From Sphagnum compactum (lineage: Eukaryota > Bryophyta > Sphagnopsida > Sphagnales): a DNA stretch of 64,000 nucleotides. This document shows, piece by piece, positions 23,356 through 34,000 of this stretch (position 1 is its first letter; each line of letters begins with the position of its first letter). The notes under the pieces were generated by a model that was given only the letters and a program-made list of their open reading frames with translations, did no database searches and had not been told where the DNA came from. A program made the position numbers and the translations under genes. The stretch is from positions 6,272,515 to 6,336,514 of the forward strand of contig OZ234499.1 of the NCBI GenBank assembly GCA_965153455.1, given 5' to 3'.

Positions 23356-23434
23356 GCAAATTGACAATAAACGTGTTGCCCTTTTGCCAAAGATTTACGT
23401 AGAGTTCCTTAGCAACCCATTTAGTTTTCGAAAG
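23356..23434 (+). pseudogene. Second, diverged copy of the atp1 3' tail
   Basis: This stretch aligns with 22704-22780: 'gcaaattgacaataaacgtg' against 'gcagattaacaatcaactgg', then matching 'gccaaagatttac', 'ttccttagcaacccatt' and 'agttttcgaaag'. It would encode the last 25 or so residues of F1 alpha but carries frameshifts. It lies about 655 bp after the equivalent position in exon 2, so it is a partial tandem duplication made either in the mitochondrion or after insertion. Confidence 0.7.
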
Positions 23435-23439
23435 AAAAA

Positions 23440-23950
23440 AATAAATATTTGATGGCTCTAGCAAATCAAGTGTATCCCTTCGCAACAACTTTTAAAGTCA
23501 ATCAATCACGTTCGATGATTGATCGCTATCTCCACCAAAATCTGGTGCAATCAAGAAAAAAAAAGTTCAAGGACTCATAAGGAATGTCAAAATAAATTTT
23601 TTTGGCCCAAGATTTTTATCACAAACACTTTATGTGTTAATGTGTATAAAATGCATGAATGTGATAAGAACCAAATGCCCTATTGCAATGTAAAAAGTCC
23701 CAAAAAGTCAAATTTTTGGGAATTTTGGGCCATTGATAAAACATGGCCCACATTGGAATTTTTTATTATTTTTATTTTCATAAGTGAAAATAGTAGATAC
23801 TTTAGATGTTTATATAAGATTTGGAACAAAATTATTTCATTTGACATGAGAAAAAAGGGTGAAATATAAGACAAGTCATGGGAAAAGTGAAAAAAAGGTG
23901 AATTTGGGAGTGTTTGGAATGGATTCCCAAGACTTAAAGGGGGTACCCCA
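23440..23950. other. Sequence between atp1 tail and minisatellite
   Basis: A 38-codon open stretch from the ATG at about 23452 (MALANQVYPF) is not recognised. The rest is AT-rich and may include the right edge of the mitochondrial insertion. Confidence 0.35.
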
Positions 23951-24660
23951 ATCATGCTTGGACCCATACATAACTTGTATATAGCCTACATAGCCTACAT
24001 ATAACCCTAGGTATATAACCCCCATAGCTTAAATATTAGCCTTACATAGCCTTGGTATAGCCAAACTATAGCCCGATGTAGCTTAAATATAATCTAAGTA
24101 TAGTCATACATAATTTATATATTCTACATAGCCTACTTATAGCCTCCGTAGCCTAAGTATTAGCCCTACATATCCTAGGTATAACTTTAATTTAGCCCTA
24201 ACTATAGCCTTACATAATTTAAGTATAGTCATACATAACATATATATAGCTTACATAACTTATGTATAACCCTAGGTATAACCTAAATATAGTTGTCCAT
24301 AGCCTATATATAATTTACATATCCTACATATAGCCCTAGGTATAACCTTGGCATATCATGCATAGCCTAAATGTAGCCTAGGTATGGGCCTACATAACCT
24401 ATTTGTAGCCTTAGATATATAGTTTAGGCATAGCCTATATAACCTAGGTTTAGCCTACATAACCTAGTTATGATAGTTTAGATATAGTTTACATAGCCTA
24501 GTTATAGCCCCACTTAACTTAGGCATAACTTATATAACTTAGGCATAGCCTAGGTGTAACTTAGGTATGACCTAAATAACCTAGGTTAACTTCAATATTA
24601 GACATGGGTAGCCTATGTTAGCTTTGGTACCTAACCTAAGCTAGGCTAGGAAATTTTAAC
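23950..24660 (+). repeat. Degenerate minisatellite, right arm
   Basis: The same 'tagcctacata' and 'cctaggtataacc' units as in 17741-18310 fill this stretch. Towards 24600-25030 the units give way to 'cctaggtgcctagg'-type words. The two arms and the insertion between them suggest that the mitochondrial DNA broke one array. Confidence 0.75.
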
Positions 24661-26985
24661 TAAGTTATTTAAATTGGTTCAAAAAAGGGTTAAGATAATT
24701 TTGTTCACATATTTGTTCACATTAAAAACATGTGGTGCAATGGTTGAGGACTTAGCCCCTCAATGTGGATGTGAGGGGTTCACCCACCTAGCCTAAATTA
24801 AATAGCCATGGCAGGCTACCTACGAGGTTAACTTTTTAACCTAGGTGCCTAGGGTGTGGAACCTAGTTGCCAAAGTGTTTAGGTTCCTAGCCTAAGGTGT
24901 TGTGCCTAGGTACTAGGTCCATAGGTGCATAGGTCTAGGCTTGTCATGTGGCAACACTTCATTTGATGCCTAAGGTTTGCTACATGGTAACACCTCAAAT
25001 GGATGCTTATGTGTGGCCACATGGGATCATCTCAATGGATACCTAGGCTTGCCATTAAAAAAAATCAGTCCAATAACATAGAAAGGTCAATATCAACTAT
25101 TTGACTTTTCATGACTATTTGATAGGAATAGTCATGAAGACATTAGTTACAAATGTCATTTACAATTAAAGTCATGAAAATGACTAATGGTCGAAACAAC
25201 GTGGCTTTATGGATTATGTACTCATGTAGTCATCACCAATGCTATATGTGACTAAAAATGCAATCATATATGTAATCATAAGAATCACCCTTTCTAGTAA
25301 TGAAAGTACCATTTACAAATTCACAAGTTCAAATTTAATATTAGTGTAATTGAAATAGTTGTAACTTGGGTGACAACATATTCAAAGGAGCCAAAATGGG
25401 CGTCAAATGTTAATGATAACCATTCCAAATCAAAGATTTATTTATGTTTTGCCATTTGAAACCATGGTAGTCATGGCAAGTTGCTCCTTTTTTGACTCAT
25501 ATGGATGTCAAGAAACTTAAATTAAAAATCCATTTGATTCAATTTTAAGATTTGGTTTCAGTTAAAGACATTTCAAAGTGAACAACTATTGTATAAAAAA
25601 GACAAGTTTGAAATGGAATTTGAAATGGATTCATATAATAAAAACATTTTGATGGTAAAAAAATGAAGATGATAAATACCTATAACCACACTCAAAAAAC
25701 TCAAAATTTTAAAATGTGGGTTTTTTAAACTTTAAAAATTCAAAGTATTTTTCAACATTGTTAAACAAATTCAAGAATTTTTTATCACATATAAATGGGG
25801 TACAATGTACATGATGTATTAAGAAAAACTCTAGTTCATATTGCAAAAAATTGAGCTTTAAAATAATGAACATATTTTTGTATCGTTTAAAATTGTGACT
25901 GGTTTTCAATACAAAACACTGAATCTATAAAGAATCTACACACTTTTAATATTTCACATACATTCAACAATGATTAAGAAATAAAAAGATGCATGTGGAA
26001 AATTTAAGCACTTTTAATAACAAGTTGTAAAAAAATTCATGCAAAAAATTCATTTGCATGGAATGTTATTTTATGGCAAAAGGACTTACAATATTTGTTT
26101 AAAATAATGTAATTCGCTCCTTCAAACATGTTTTGACCCATTTAGTTCCTTTATAATTGAACTTTTATGATCCATGTTAGATGGATGATGATCAATCCAT
26201 GCAAACACCATAGTGGATTGCAACCATCTTTAGTAAGATCTAGATGGAAGTAGACCATTAGTTGGATTGTTAGTTGCAAACAAATTGCACACAATTATAT
26301 GTATTTTGTGATTATATATGCTATGCATGTCCATTGCAACTAATGTAACTTGTTCAATGCAACTAAGGGTAGAAAATACAATGAGTTGCAAATGGTTTTT
26401 ACAATTAGAAAATGTAGTTGCATGTGCAATTGTAAAACTCCCCTTTTCTCATGGTGAATGTTTGTTCCCATTGAAAGCCCAAGTTTTATCAAATCATTCT
26501 TCAATCCATAATTATTATACAAGCTTTGTATTTCATTTGTTCCATCTCCATCTTCAAAGGATTTGGGTCAATAACCATTTCCTTTCATGGTTTATATACA
26601 ATTTGCACAAAGATTGACCACCTTGAATGTAACACCATCAACAAGTAAGTAATAGCAAGGGTAGTGATGTCCATTCACCTTTGAAAATGCAATTTCTTAC
26701 ACCCTTCAAGATGTCAGAACCAATGGGGATTTGTATATCAAACTTATGTCATTGTTGCCACAATGAAGACTAAAATGACAATGCTAAATCAAATGAGAAT
26801 GATATGTAATGGCTTTTAGGCAAAATAAACAATTTTTTAAAAAAAATTCTAAATTGGCCTTGCCAAATTATGAGGCAATTTCTTCCAACAATAAAACATG
26901 CAATACAATTTTTTTTCCCTTGCTAAACCTTGTAACCACACTTGTGTTGGTTGTCTTATGCATATTGGCTTGAACAAATTTCAAA
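24660..26985. other. Intergenic sequence, no gene seen
   Basis: AT-rich. A 99-codon plus-strand frame at 26318-26617 has no domain and no splice context. Nothing supported. Confidence 0.45.
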
Positions 26986-26987
26986 CA

Positions 26988-27260
26988 TAGTTTTTTTTCA
27001 ATTTTGTGATGTAGTTAAAGTGCCAATCATTCATAACATGATTTAACTAGATTTGGTTACATATATATGAATGTAGAAAAATAAATAAAAATTCTTGGCT
27101 ACCTATTGGAACTTATCATAAAAATTTGTGATTTGGAATTTTGTTTTTCAAAATTTGGCAAATTTGGGCCATTTCTCCATGAAATATCCTATGTAGAAGT
27201 CAAAATCATATGTTTTAAGTTGAAATTTGGCAAAAGTTTTGCCAATTTTTTTTTTTCAAG
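26988..27260 (-). repeat. Dispersed A-tailed repeat (core-palindrome family), copy 1
   Basis: Read on the minus strand it ends '...ctacatcacaaaattg' plus an A-rich tail, with 'agatttggtta'-type core upstream and 'ggctacctat' further in. The diverged core in this copy is 'aactagatttggtta'. It shares the order of landmarks with copies at 29345, 29938, 48350, 49195, 56010 and 56650. It is non-coding. Confidence 0.65.
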
Positions 27261-27344
27261 TGATAGATAAATATTAAAAAAAATTGTTGTTTTTGTGCTC
27301 TCCCAAAACTACAATATTCATTTGTTGCATCATTTAATTGCTAA

Positions 27345-27790
27345 TTCATATGTAAACATTTTAATGGCATCAATGAATTTCTAAAGGGGAGACATGCCAT
27401 TTTGCCAAATGCATTTGTAAGGTACATGAAATAAATGTCATTAGTGGTTATAGTTTCAACAAGCCTTAAAAAAGATGTGAATGTTTCACTTGATAACAAC
27501 ATTGAAAGAATGTCATCATATGACATTGTGTTAAAAAAAGTAATCATAGATAATCTTAGCCTTGCCAACTTATTGTTCCCCTTGCATATCATTTTTATAA
27601 CTTAGTTTACAATTTGAATATCCCTTTTTTGCATCATCTACATCTAATTGACGCATCTAGTTATGAGCAAAGTAGTCATGTTCATTGTCATTACTCATGT
27701 TGACACAAATGCTTTAACAAGTCCTAATGTGAAACATCCATGGCCGTTCATCACAACAAATATGCGACAACATAAAAGATAGATGAAAAG
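27345..27790. other. Intergenic sequence, no gene seen
   Basis: An 83-codon minus-strand frame (27341-27592) has no recognised domain. Nothing else supported. Confidence 0.4.
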
Positions 27791-28330
27791 AAATACCAAG
27801 TGAGAGAATCAAATACAAGCTTTCAACACCAATGGAAAATGTGGAGAGAAATTAGGGAAGGAGATGCCAAGTGAGAGAGTCAAATACAAGCTTTCAACAC
27901 CAATTGAAAATGTGGGGAGAAAATAGGGAAGGAGATGCCAAGTGAGAGAATCAAATACAAGCTTTCAACACCAATTGAAAATGTGGGGAGAAAATAGGGA
28001 AGGAGATGCCAATTGAGAGAATCAAATACAAGCTTTCAACACCAATTGAAAATGTTGGGAGAAAATAGGGAAGGAGATGCCAAGTGAGAGAGATGGCATA
28101 TTTGCTTCAACACAACCTAAGAGATTGGGGATAGCACATGGAGGGAGATTCGAACTGAGAAAGTACACACATGAGGTTTTGGCACCAATACAGAGTGTGG
28201 GAAAAACATAGGGAGGGAGAAGGGAAATGGAAGAGATGGCATATAGGCTTTCACACTAACTAACTAAGAGAGCAAGGAAAACATAGGGAGTGAAATGTGA
28301 AGTGACAGAGTTGACATACATGAACTCCTA
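27790..28330 (+). repeat. 71-bp tandem array
   Basis: Units begin 'gagagaatcaaatacaagc', continue 'tttcaacaccaattgaaaat' and end 'agggaaggagatgccaagt'. Starts fall at 27802, 27873, 27944, 28015 and 28086, an exact 71-bp period. The first four copies are nearly identical; from 28086 the units become diverged and longer. It has no open frame. Confidence 0.9.
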
Positions 28331-29340
28331 GCAATAACAATTGAGAAAACATAAGCAAAAAATTCCAAGTGAGAAAAATGACATACATGCTGCTAGGAAA
28401 TGCTTAGGTCTAAAAATGGTGAAAAAATCCCTGAAAATCACAAATTTCTTTTTCGTTCCAAATTGGGGGGGGGGGGAAAAAAAGAAATCGCCAAAAAAAA
28501 GACACTGCTCCAAATGTACGATGCAAGGGGAGCTTGGGTTTTAGATGGTAGAGATGCTCTAAGAGCCCTCACTCAAGAAGGTGAAGCACTGTAGTGTAGG
28601 TGCTGGTGCCCCTTCCAGTTCCGTGCTAATGGGTGTTCTTTACTAAAATTCTACACTTTTACACCCCGTGTTAGTGCCGCTGACTTAGCGTTCTGCCTTT
28701 ATTTCAACGAAAATAGATACCTAGGTATTTAAAAAAGACCTTTGTGGAAGGTGGGCTGCTGAAACCAGGTCCAAAAGGAAAATTTGGATTAGGTGTAGTT
28801 AAGATACAAGTGGACGCAACCGACCCACCAAGAATGAAGATATCAATTGTGATTCTGTGACCACAATCCCCTTCGCCGACGCAACACATCAAGTCAACGA
28901 CCCAACAAGATTGAAGACGTGAACTGTAATGTAATACTGAGACTGCGACCACATATCCCCTCCGCAGACGCATCAGGCCAAGGACCCACCAAGATTGAAG
29001 GGATCAATTAACAACAATGATCTTTGAAATTCATTGCTCACGTTGAAAGCGCAGTAGGCTAGTGGAATATGTGCGACATCGCATTTGATTGATTGCACAC
29101 TTTTGTTAATATAATCAGAAAATGCTACCATGACACTGTTTTCCTCACGTGGTTAGGGGCCGAGAAGGACGTTTGATTGGATTACTCCTTAAAGCCTAAA
29201 CTGTTGATTGTTAAGTCGATAACCGACCCCACAAGGTTCATCTCAGATATTGAGAACCTAAGACATCGGTAACAGAAAAGCATAAACCCTAGAACTGGGG
29301 GTGGGTATCAAAGACAGGCAAAGGAATCTTATACTCCCAA
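28330..29340. other. Intergenic sequence, no gene seen
   Basis: A run of 12 G occurs near 28466. From 28500 to 29300 the sequence is less AT-rich and contains a decayed direct repeat ('accgacccaccaag' / 'acgacccaacaag' / 'aggacccaccaag' at about 28820, 28898 and 28981), so a diverged tandem unit of about 80 bp is likely. No gene is recognised. Confidence 0.4.
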
Positions 29341-29344
29341 GTAT

Positions 29345-29600
29345 TGAGCATTTTTTTCCCCTCCCAATTTTGTGATGTAGCCAAAGTGGCGATTATATTT
29401 GAGAAGGTTTTGCCAATTTTGGCAATAAATGAGATAAACATTTAAAGCATCCTTATCTGTTTTTGGCTACCTACTGTAACATAATATACAAGTCTGGTAA
29501 TTTCTAATAAATTGTATTTCAAAATCTAGCGAGTTAAAAAAAAACCCACTAAAGACTTTATGTTTTGGGTTTTCCATTTTTAATTTCTCCAGGAAAAAAG
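29345..29600 (-). repeat. Dispersed A-tailed repeat family, copy 2
   Basis: On the plus strand it reads from a T-rich start through 'caattttgtgatgtagcc', 'ttttgccaattttggc', 'aagcatcctt' and 'ttggctacctactgtaac'. On the minus strand this means an A-rich tail directly after 'ctacatcacaaaattg', the form of a retroposon 3' end. Confidence 0.65.
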
Positions 29601-29937
29601 TGCTGGTTAGGCATAATAATAAGAAAAGTTAAATATAAACTAGTTTGGACAATTGGGCCTTGCAAGGGGAGCCTACATGGCATATATTACATGAGAATGC
29701 TTGATGCTAAATTCAAGAAACCGCCAATAATTGGTTTGGAAGTGCATTTGTAGGCTTTTACTTTGTGTGTATTTGAGCTGTTTGCGAAAATGAAAACTAT
29801 AGTGTGTCAAGAGATGTACTAATGATCATGTGGGTCTCATGGATGACCACATGTTCTTTGGCTGGCTGCAGACGTTGCCCAACGACTTCTGTGCATTTCA
29901 ACTAGCCTACTGGTTACAAGCTCTCAGTTCCAGTGTT

Positions 29938-30115
29938 TTTTTTTCCATTTTTGTGATGTAGCTCAAGTGGCAATCATCCATAAGACAGTTTAGCCAAATT
30001 TGGCTATAAACAGGACACGAAAGTTAAAAAGTTTAAGCATCCTTCACATTTTTGGTTACATGCTAAAACCCAGTAGAGCAATCTGGCAAAATTTTAAAAT
30101 ACTAAAGTCGAAATC
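29938..30115 (-). repeat. Dispersed A-tailed repeat family, copy 3 with perfect core palindrome
   Basis: Contains the perfect 16-bp palindrome TAGCCAAATTTGGCTA at about 29991-30006. The plus-strand order is T-run, 'tttgtgatgtagc', 'tggcaatcatccataag', palindrome, 'aagcatcctt', 'tttggttacatgct', matching the other copies. Confidence 0.7.
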
Positions 30116-31012
30116 GACAATCACCCCAACCACTAACAATGTATTTGACATGTTGATGATGTATAAACATGATAATTGCTTGGTTTTCAAATAAGTATAT
30201 GTTCAAGGGCCCAAGGTATAAAATCGAGGCAATGTGGAATTGTAAAAGACTCATGCAGATTTTGTGAGAACTGATTACCGAAGCATTATCCAGTGAAGGA
30301 GATATCCATGCAATCATTTGCATAGAATGCACTTAGATGAGAATTACATTGTGAGACAGAGGGATCTCTCCTCATTATAAGTAGACTATCTGCAATTCAC
30401 ATTAATAACTCAATGAAGTTTCAACATTGGCTAAGCAGCCAACCAGCTTTGATAAAAGATGGGAGTATAGTAAACCCACCACTCTATTAATGCTGGAGAA
30501 AGCTAATTATTCAATATGATTAGCAAAGGGAACAGTTAACAACAGTACATCCTAATCACATTTTTTTTTGCTGTGGAAAGTCTATGAGAGTAAATGATAC
30601 TTAATTTTTAGTCTTCATGGTCCAGTGGAGACTAAGGAGCGTATGTAGACATTGACACACAAAGAATGTTCTCATCATCACTAGTTTGACAAACATGTCC
30701 ACAGAGATGGACTCAGGAGCTAAAAGTATACATAATCCGAGAAATAAAGAATCCCCAGGCAAGCTTTATACAAATGACACATTAATCAAAAAATAGAAAT
30801 CTGCAAGTAGTCACTGCTTTGAACTTTCAAAAAAACTGCTGCTCTGTCAAAGGCCCTAGTGAGATTATTACAGATATCACGAAGTGGGCACCCAATAATT
30901 TAAGGCTGTGTAACCAGATTACAGAAAGTTTGTGCAAGGGGCCCTAGTTTGTGTGTGAATTCCAAAACAATTTAACAAATTTGCAGCAAACATTGTGATA
31001 AACAGGTACACC
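30115..31012. other. Region downstream of RAD21
   Basis: No separate gene is seen. It includes the RAD21 3' flank on the minus strand; the 3' UTR extent cannot be defined from sequence alone. Confidence 0.4.
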
Positions 31013-34000
31013 CTAAAATCTGGCCTTCATCAGTTTTGGCCGAGCAGTCAAGTAAATCTCACTGTATGGCTGAGCTTGCTCAACATGAATATAATCCTTA
31101 GTCTTCAGCACCTGTGGAAGAATTGCAACCATAAACTTAAAAACCTGGCAAATCACATAGCGCTCTAATTGCAACCACATAGTGCTTATTTCTAATGCAG
31201 TAAGAGACACAGTTGAAACAGGAAAGTCAACGCAGAATATTCCCTGAAAAAACTCTTTTTCCCAAAAAGAAAAGGAAAAACTACTATGTTCTGAATGCCT
31301 TGATTCCATTGCTACATGCAGGGGCTTTCCCATATGCAAGACCACCACCTACAGAAGGTGATTTATAGGATGGCCAAGATTCATTGTGATGAAGAAATGG
31401 AGGAAGAAAAAACAAGAATTTTCTCAACATGGAGTAGGGGAGGATGTAAAAGACGATAAGAAGACACTCCAACACTCTAGAGATTACAATGATAGACCTA
31501 GAACCTGACAAAATATTGTGAAGATTACAATGTGCAAGCAACTTGACATCTAATTTTCTTTCACAGTTACTTTCACATTTCTATAAACCCTGTGGTGTTC
31601 TGATGTTGACATCTGCTATTTGTGTAGCTTCCATCCATCATTAATGACCTCAATGTTTTGAGAAATTAAATAGGCTGCACAAAACTTAGAATTGTGGACA
31701 TTTGGAGCACAGGTTGGTTTTGCAAAACCCCATTCTTGAACATATGAAAGCTATGGGAGTTGCCCAATAGAACGTGAAAGCTTGAGATGTTCATAGAGAG
31801 ATGCATAAGAGCTGAAGCCATACCAGTGTCTCAAAAAACATGCGTGCTGCTTCCTTTCGTGACTTGCCTCTGAGGGTATAGTCAAGGCCAATCTTAGCAA
31901 CATCATCTTCTGTTCTACCGGGGTCTGTGCTGACATTCTCAAAGGCACCCTGCAGATATCGGCCTACAGCCCTGCACAAAAAATCCAGAGTTTTAGGCTC
32001 TGCATTCCCATAAGGGCCCCAACTGCCAGAAATTCAACATTTATCTTCTGCAGACATGAAAGGCTAAGCTGCTGAAAGAGAAACTGCTTGTGAATGAGTA
32101 ACAAACCTGGTACGTGCTGACCAGCCACTGAAACCCTGTAATGATTCCTTGGGAGCAATTTGCGTACCATCCAAATATTCTTCTGCCTCCTCATGTAACT
32201 CATCATCATCTTGGTTAAGAAACACTGAAGTTCAAAAACGATATATGCTGTAAGTATACTAACAGGCATATTGCAGTTCCTGACAAAATAGCAATTTAAG
32301 AAGAAAAAAAACAGTAATGACAAAATTCTAATCTGAAGCAACAGTTTCCCAAAGTTTGCAGTGTACAAATGATTTTACACATGCTTCTCCCAGTAACTAA
32401 CTAAACCCTACAAGTCAAGGCAATGCCCAAAAATTTACCTATATCATGAGATTCTCCAGGGAATTGAAGGGCCTGTTTGATACGAGACAGTTATTAGTAT
32501 ACAGATTCCAAACTTTAGAGGGTCTAAGTTATAACTTCTTTCAAAAATTCTAGCAATGTAGTGGATGTTTACCAAGTTGGTAGGTGTAACAAATCTGGAA
32601 AAATACCAACATTGAGTTGAGAGCTGGAAACAATCTTCAATCTCTCAAAAGTCAAGTTATGAAGCACCTGTCAACACATGAGACACATACAGAGCAGAAA
32701 TTGGCAAGACATTTGAACTTACTTCATCATTGAGGTCTTCTTTGACTTCTAACAGCACATCAGGTTCTACCCCAGCAATTGTGGCTTGCTCCACTACCTG
32801 CATATCTGCCTCTGCTACACCCTGCTGTGTGTCAGGTTCTCTAACAGCAGCAGCACCTGAAGTCTCAGCCTCTGCCTCAGTGGGTAACAAAAGCTCTAAT
32901 GGTTGCACATCTTTGTCCAAATGTATTTCCTCAAATTTTTCCACGTCTTTTTCTGCATCTCCCTCTAAAGGTAGGTCTGTTTCAACAGGACCTGGTGCCA
33001 GAGAGGAATCCAAGGTTTCACCTTCAGGAAACTCCACTGTATTTTCCATGCCTGCCAATTCTGTTACCAGATCCACCAAAATATGTTACTGTACAGAAGC
33101 ATGCATTGCTAGAGAGGTCAAACAGAAAAATAACACCAAAAACAATCTGCCTGCAATAAATGGAGATAAATGGACAGTGGTCATGGTTACCTTGTGGAGT
33201 TTCTGTGGGTGCCACCACAGTCTCCACAGAAAGTCCCTCAACTGCTTCCTCAGCAGCCTCGACTGCTTGCTCAGCAGCCAAACCCACCTCCTTCTCTGAA
33301 TCTGCAGTGGTCTCTCTAGTCAAGTCTTGGCCACTGACTACTGGCTCCTCAAGTTGAGGAGTAATTGCTGTCTCATTTGCATCCATTTCACCTGAGCCAG
33401 CTCCATATTGCATGTCAGTCACAAATGGCAGTTGCATCTAGGCATGATCCAGTAGTGTCTACTCCCACAAAAAGGGTCTAGTAAGTGCTCACAATCTTAC
33501 CAAAAGACAGCATGGATTTCACTTTAAATTCTATGAAGAAAAGTTCTGAGTGAGAAACCAATTCACCTCTGTCAGGAACTACATTCGCTTGCTCATCTGG
33601 AACCTCTTGAGTATGGCTTTGTGGTTCTGGCTCTAATGTTCTCCCCTCATCCTTAGGCTCATCCTCTTTGGTCTCCTCTTTTCCATCCTCATCTTTTGGC
33701 TCCTCTTCCTTGGGATCCTCTGGGGGGCCATCAATCTGAGGAGTTTGAGCTAATTTCTCAGTCTCCGGTGTCCTCTCATGTGCAGGACCAGCAGATGGCA
33801 GGGCTGCCTCTCCAATGACCAGCATGCGCTCATAAAGCCGATGCAACTCAGTACACATGCCTGACCAAAAAAACAAGGTTTAGTAATCTAACTTTGGCTT
33901 AAAAGTTCTGAAACAAGCACCTTTGCAGCAAAAGGCAAAGATGTACCAGGGAGTGAAGGTTCACAGAACATTTGCTGTGCCAAAGACTGCTTCTGCACCT

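Larger units (their letters stand above)
18440..23440 (+). other. Nuclear insertion of mitochondrial DNA carrying atp1
   Basis: The block contains mitochondrial-type atp1 exons, a group II intron with a maturase remnant, and a duplicated atp1 3' tail, in mitochondrial gene order. It is flanked on both sides by the same nuclear-looking minisatellite. Many differences from the conserved protein are C-to-T or G-to-A, as expected for methylated nuclear DNA and not repairable by C-to-U RNA editing. The left edge lies about 18440-18455, where similarity to atp1 begins abruptly near codon 45. The right edge is uncertain between 23440 and 23900. Confidence 0.8.

Noticed and set aside
27790-28110. CRISPR array
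   Set aside because: Whole 71-bp units repeat with no unique spacers; the context is a plant nuclear genome. The same holds for the 41-bp array at 48495.
32583-32640. Extra RAD21 exon (frame [13 protein letters not shown])
   Set aside because: Its end phase does not fit the 34-nt exon at 32472-32439, while the exon before joins that one in phase.
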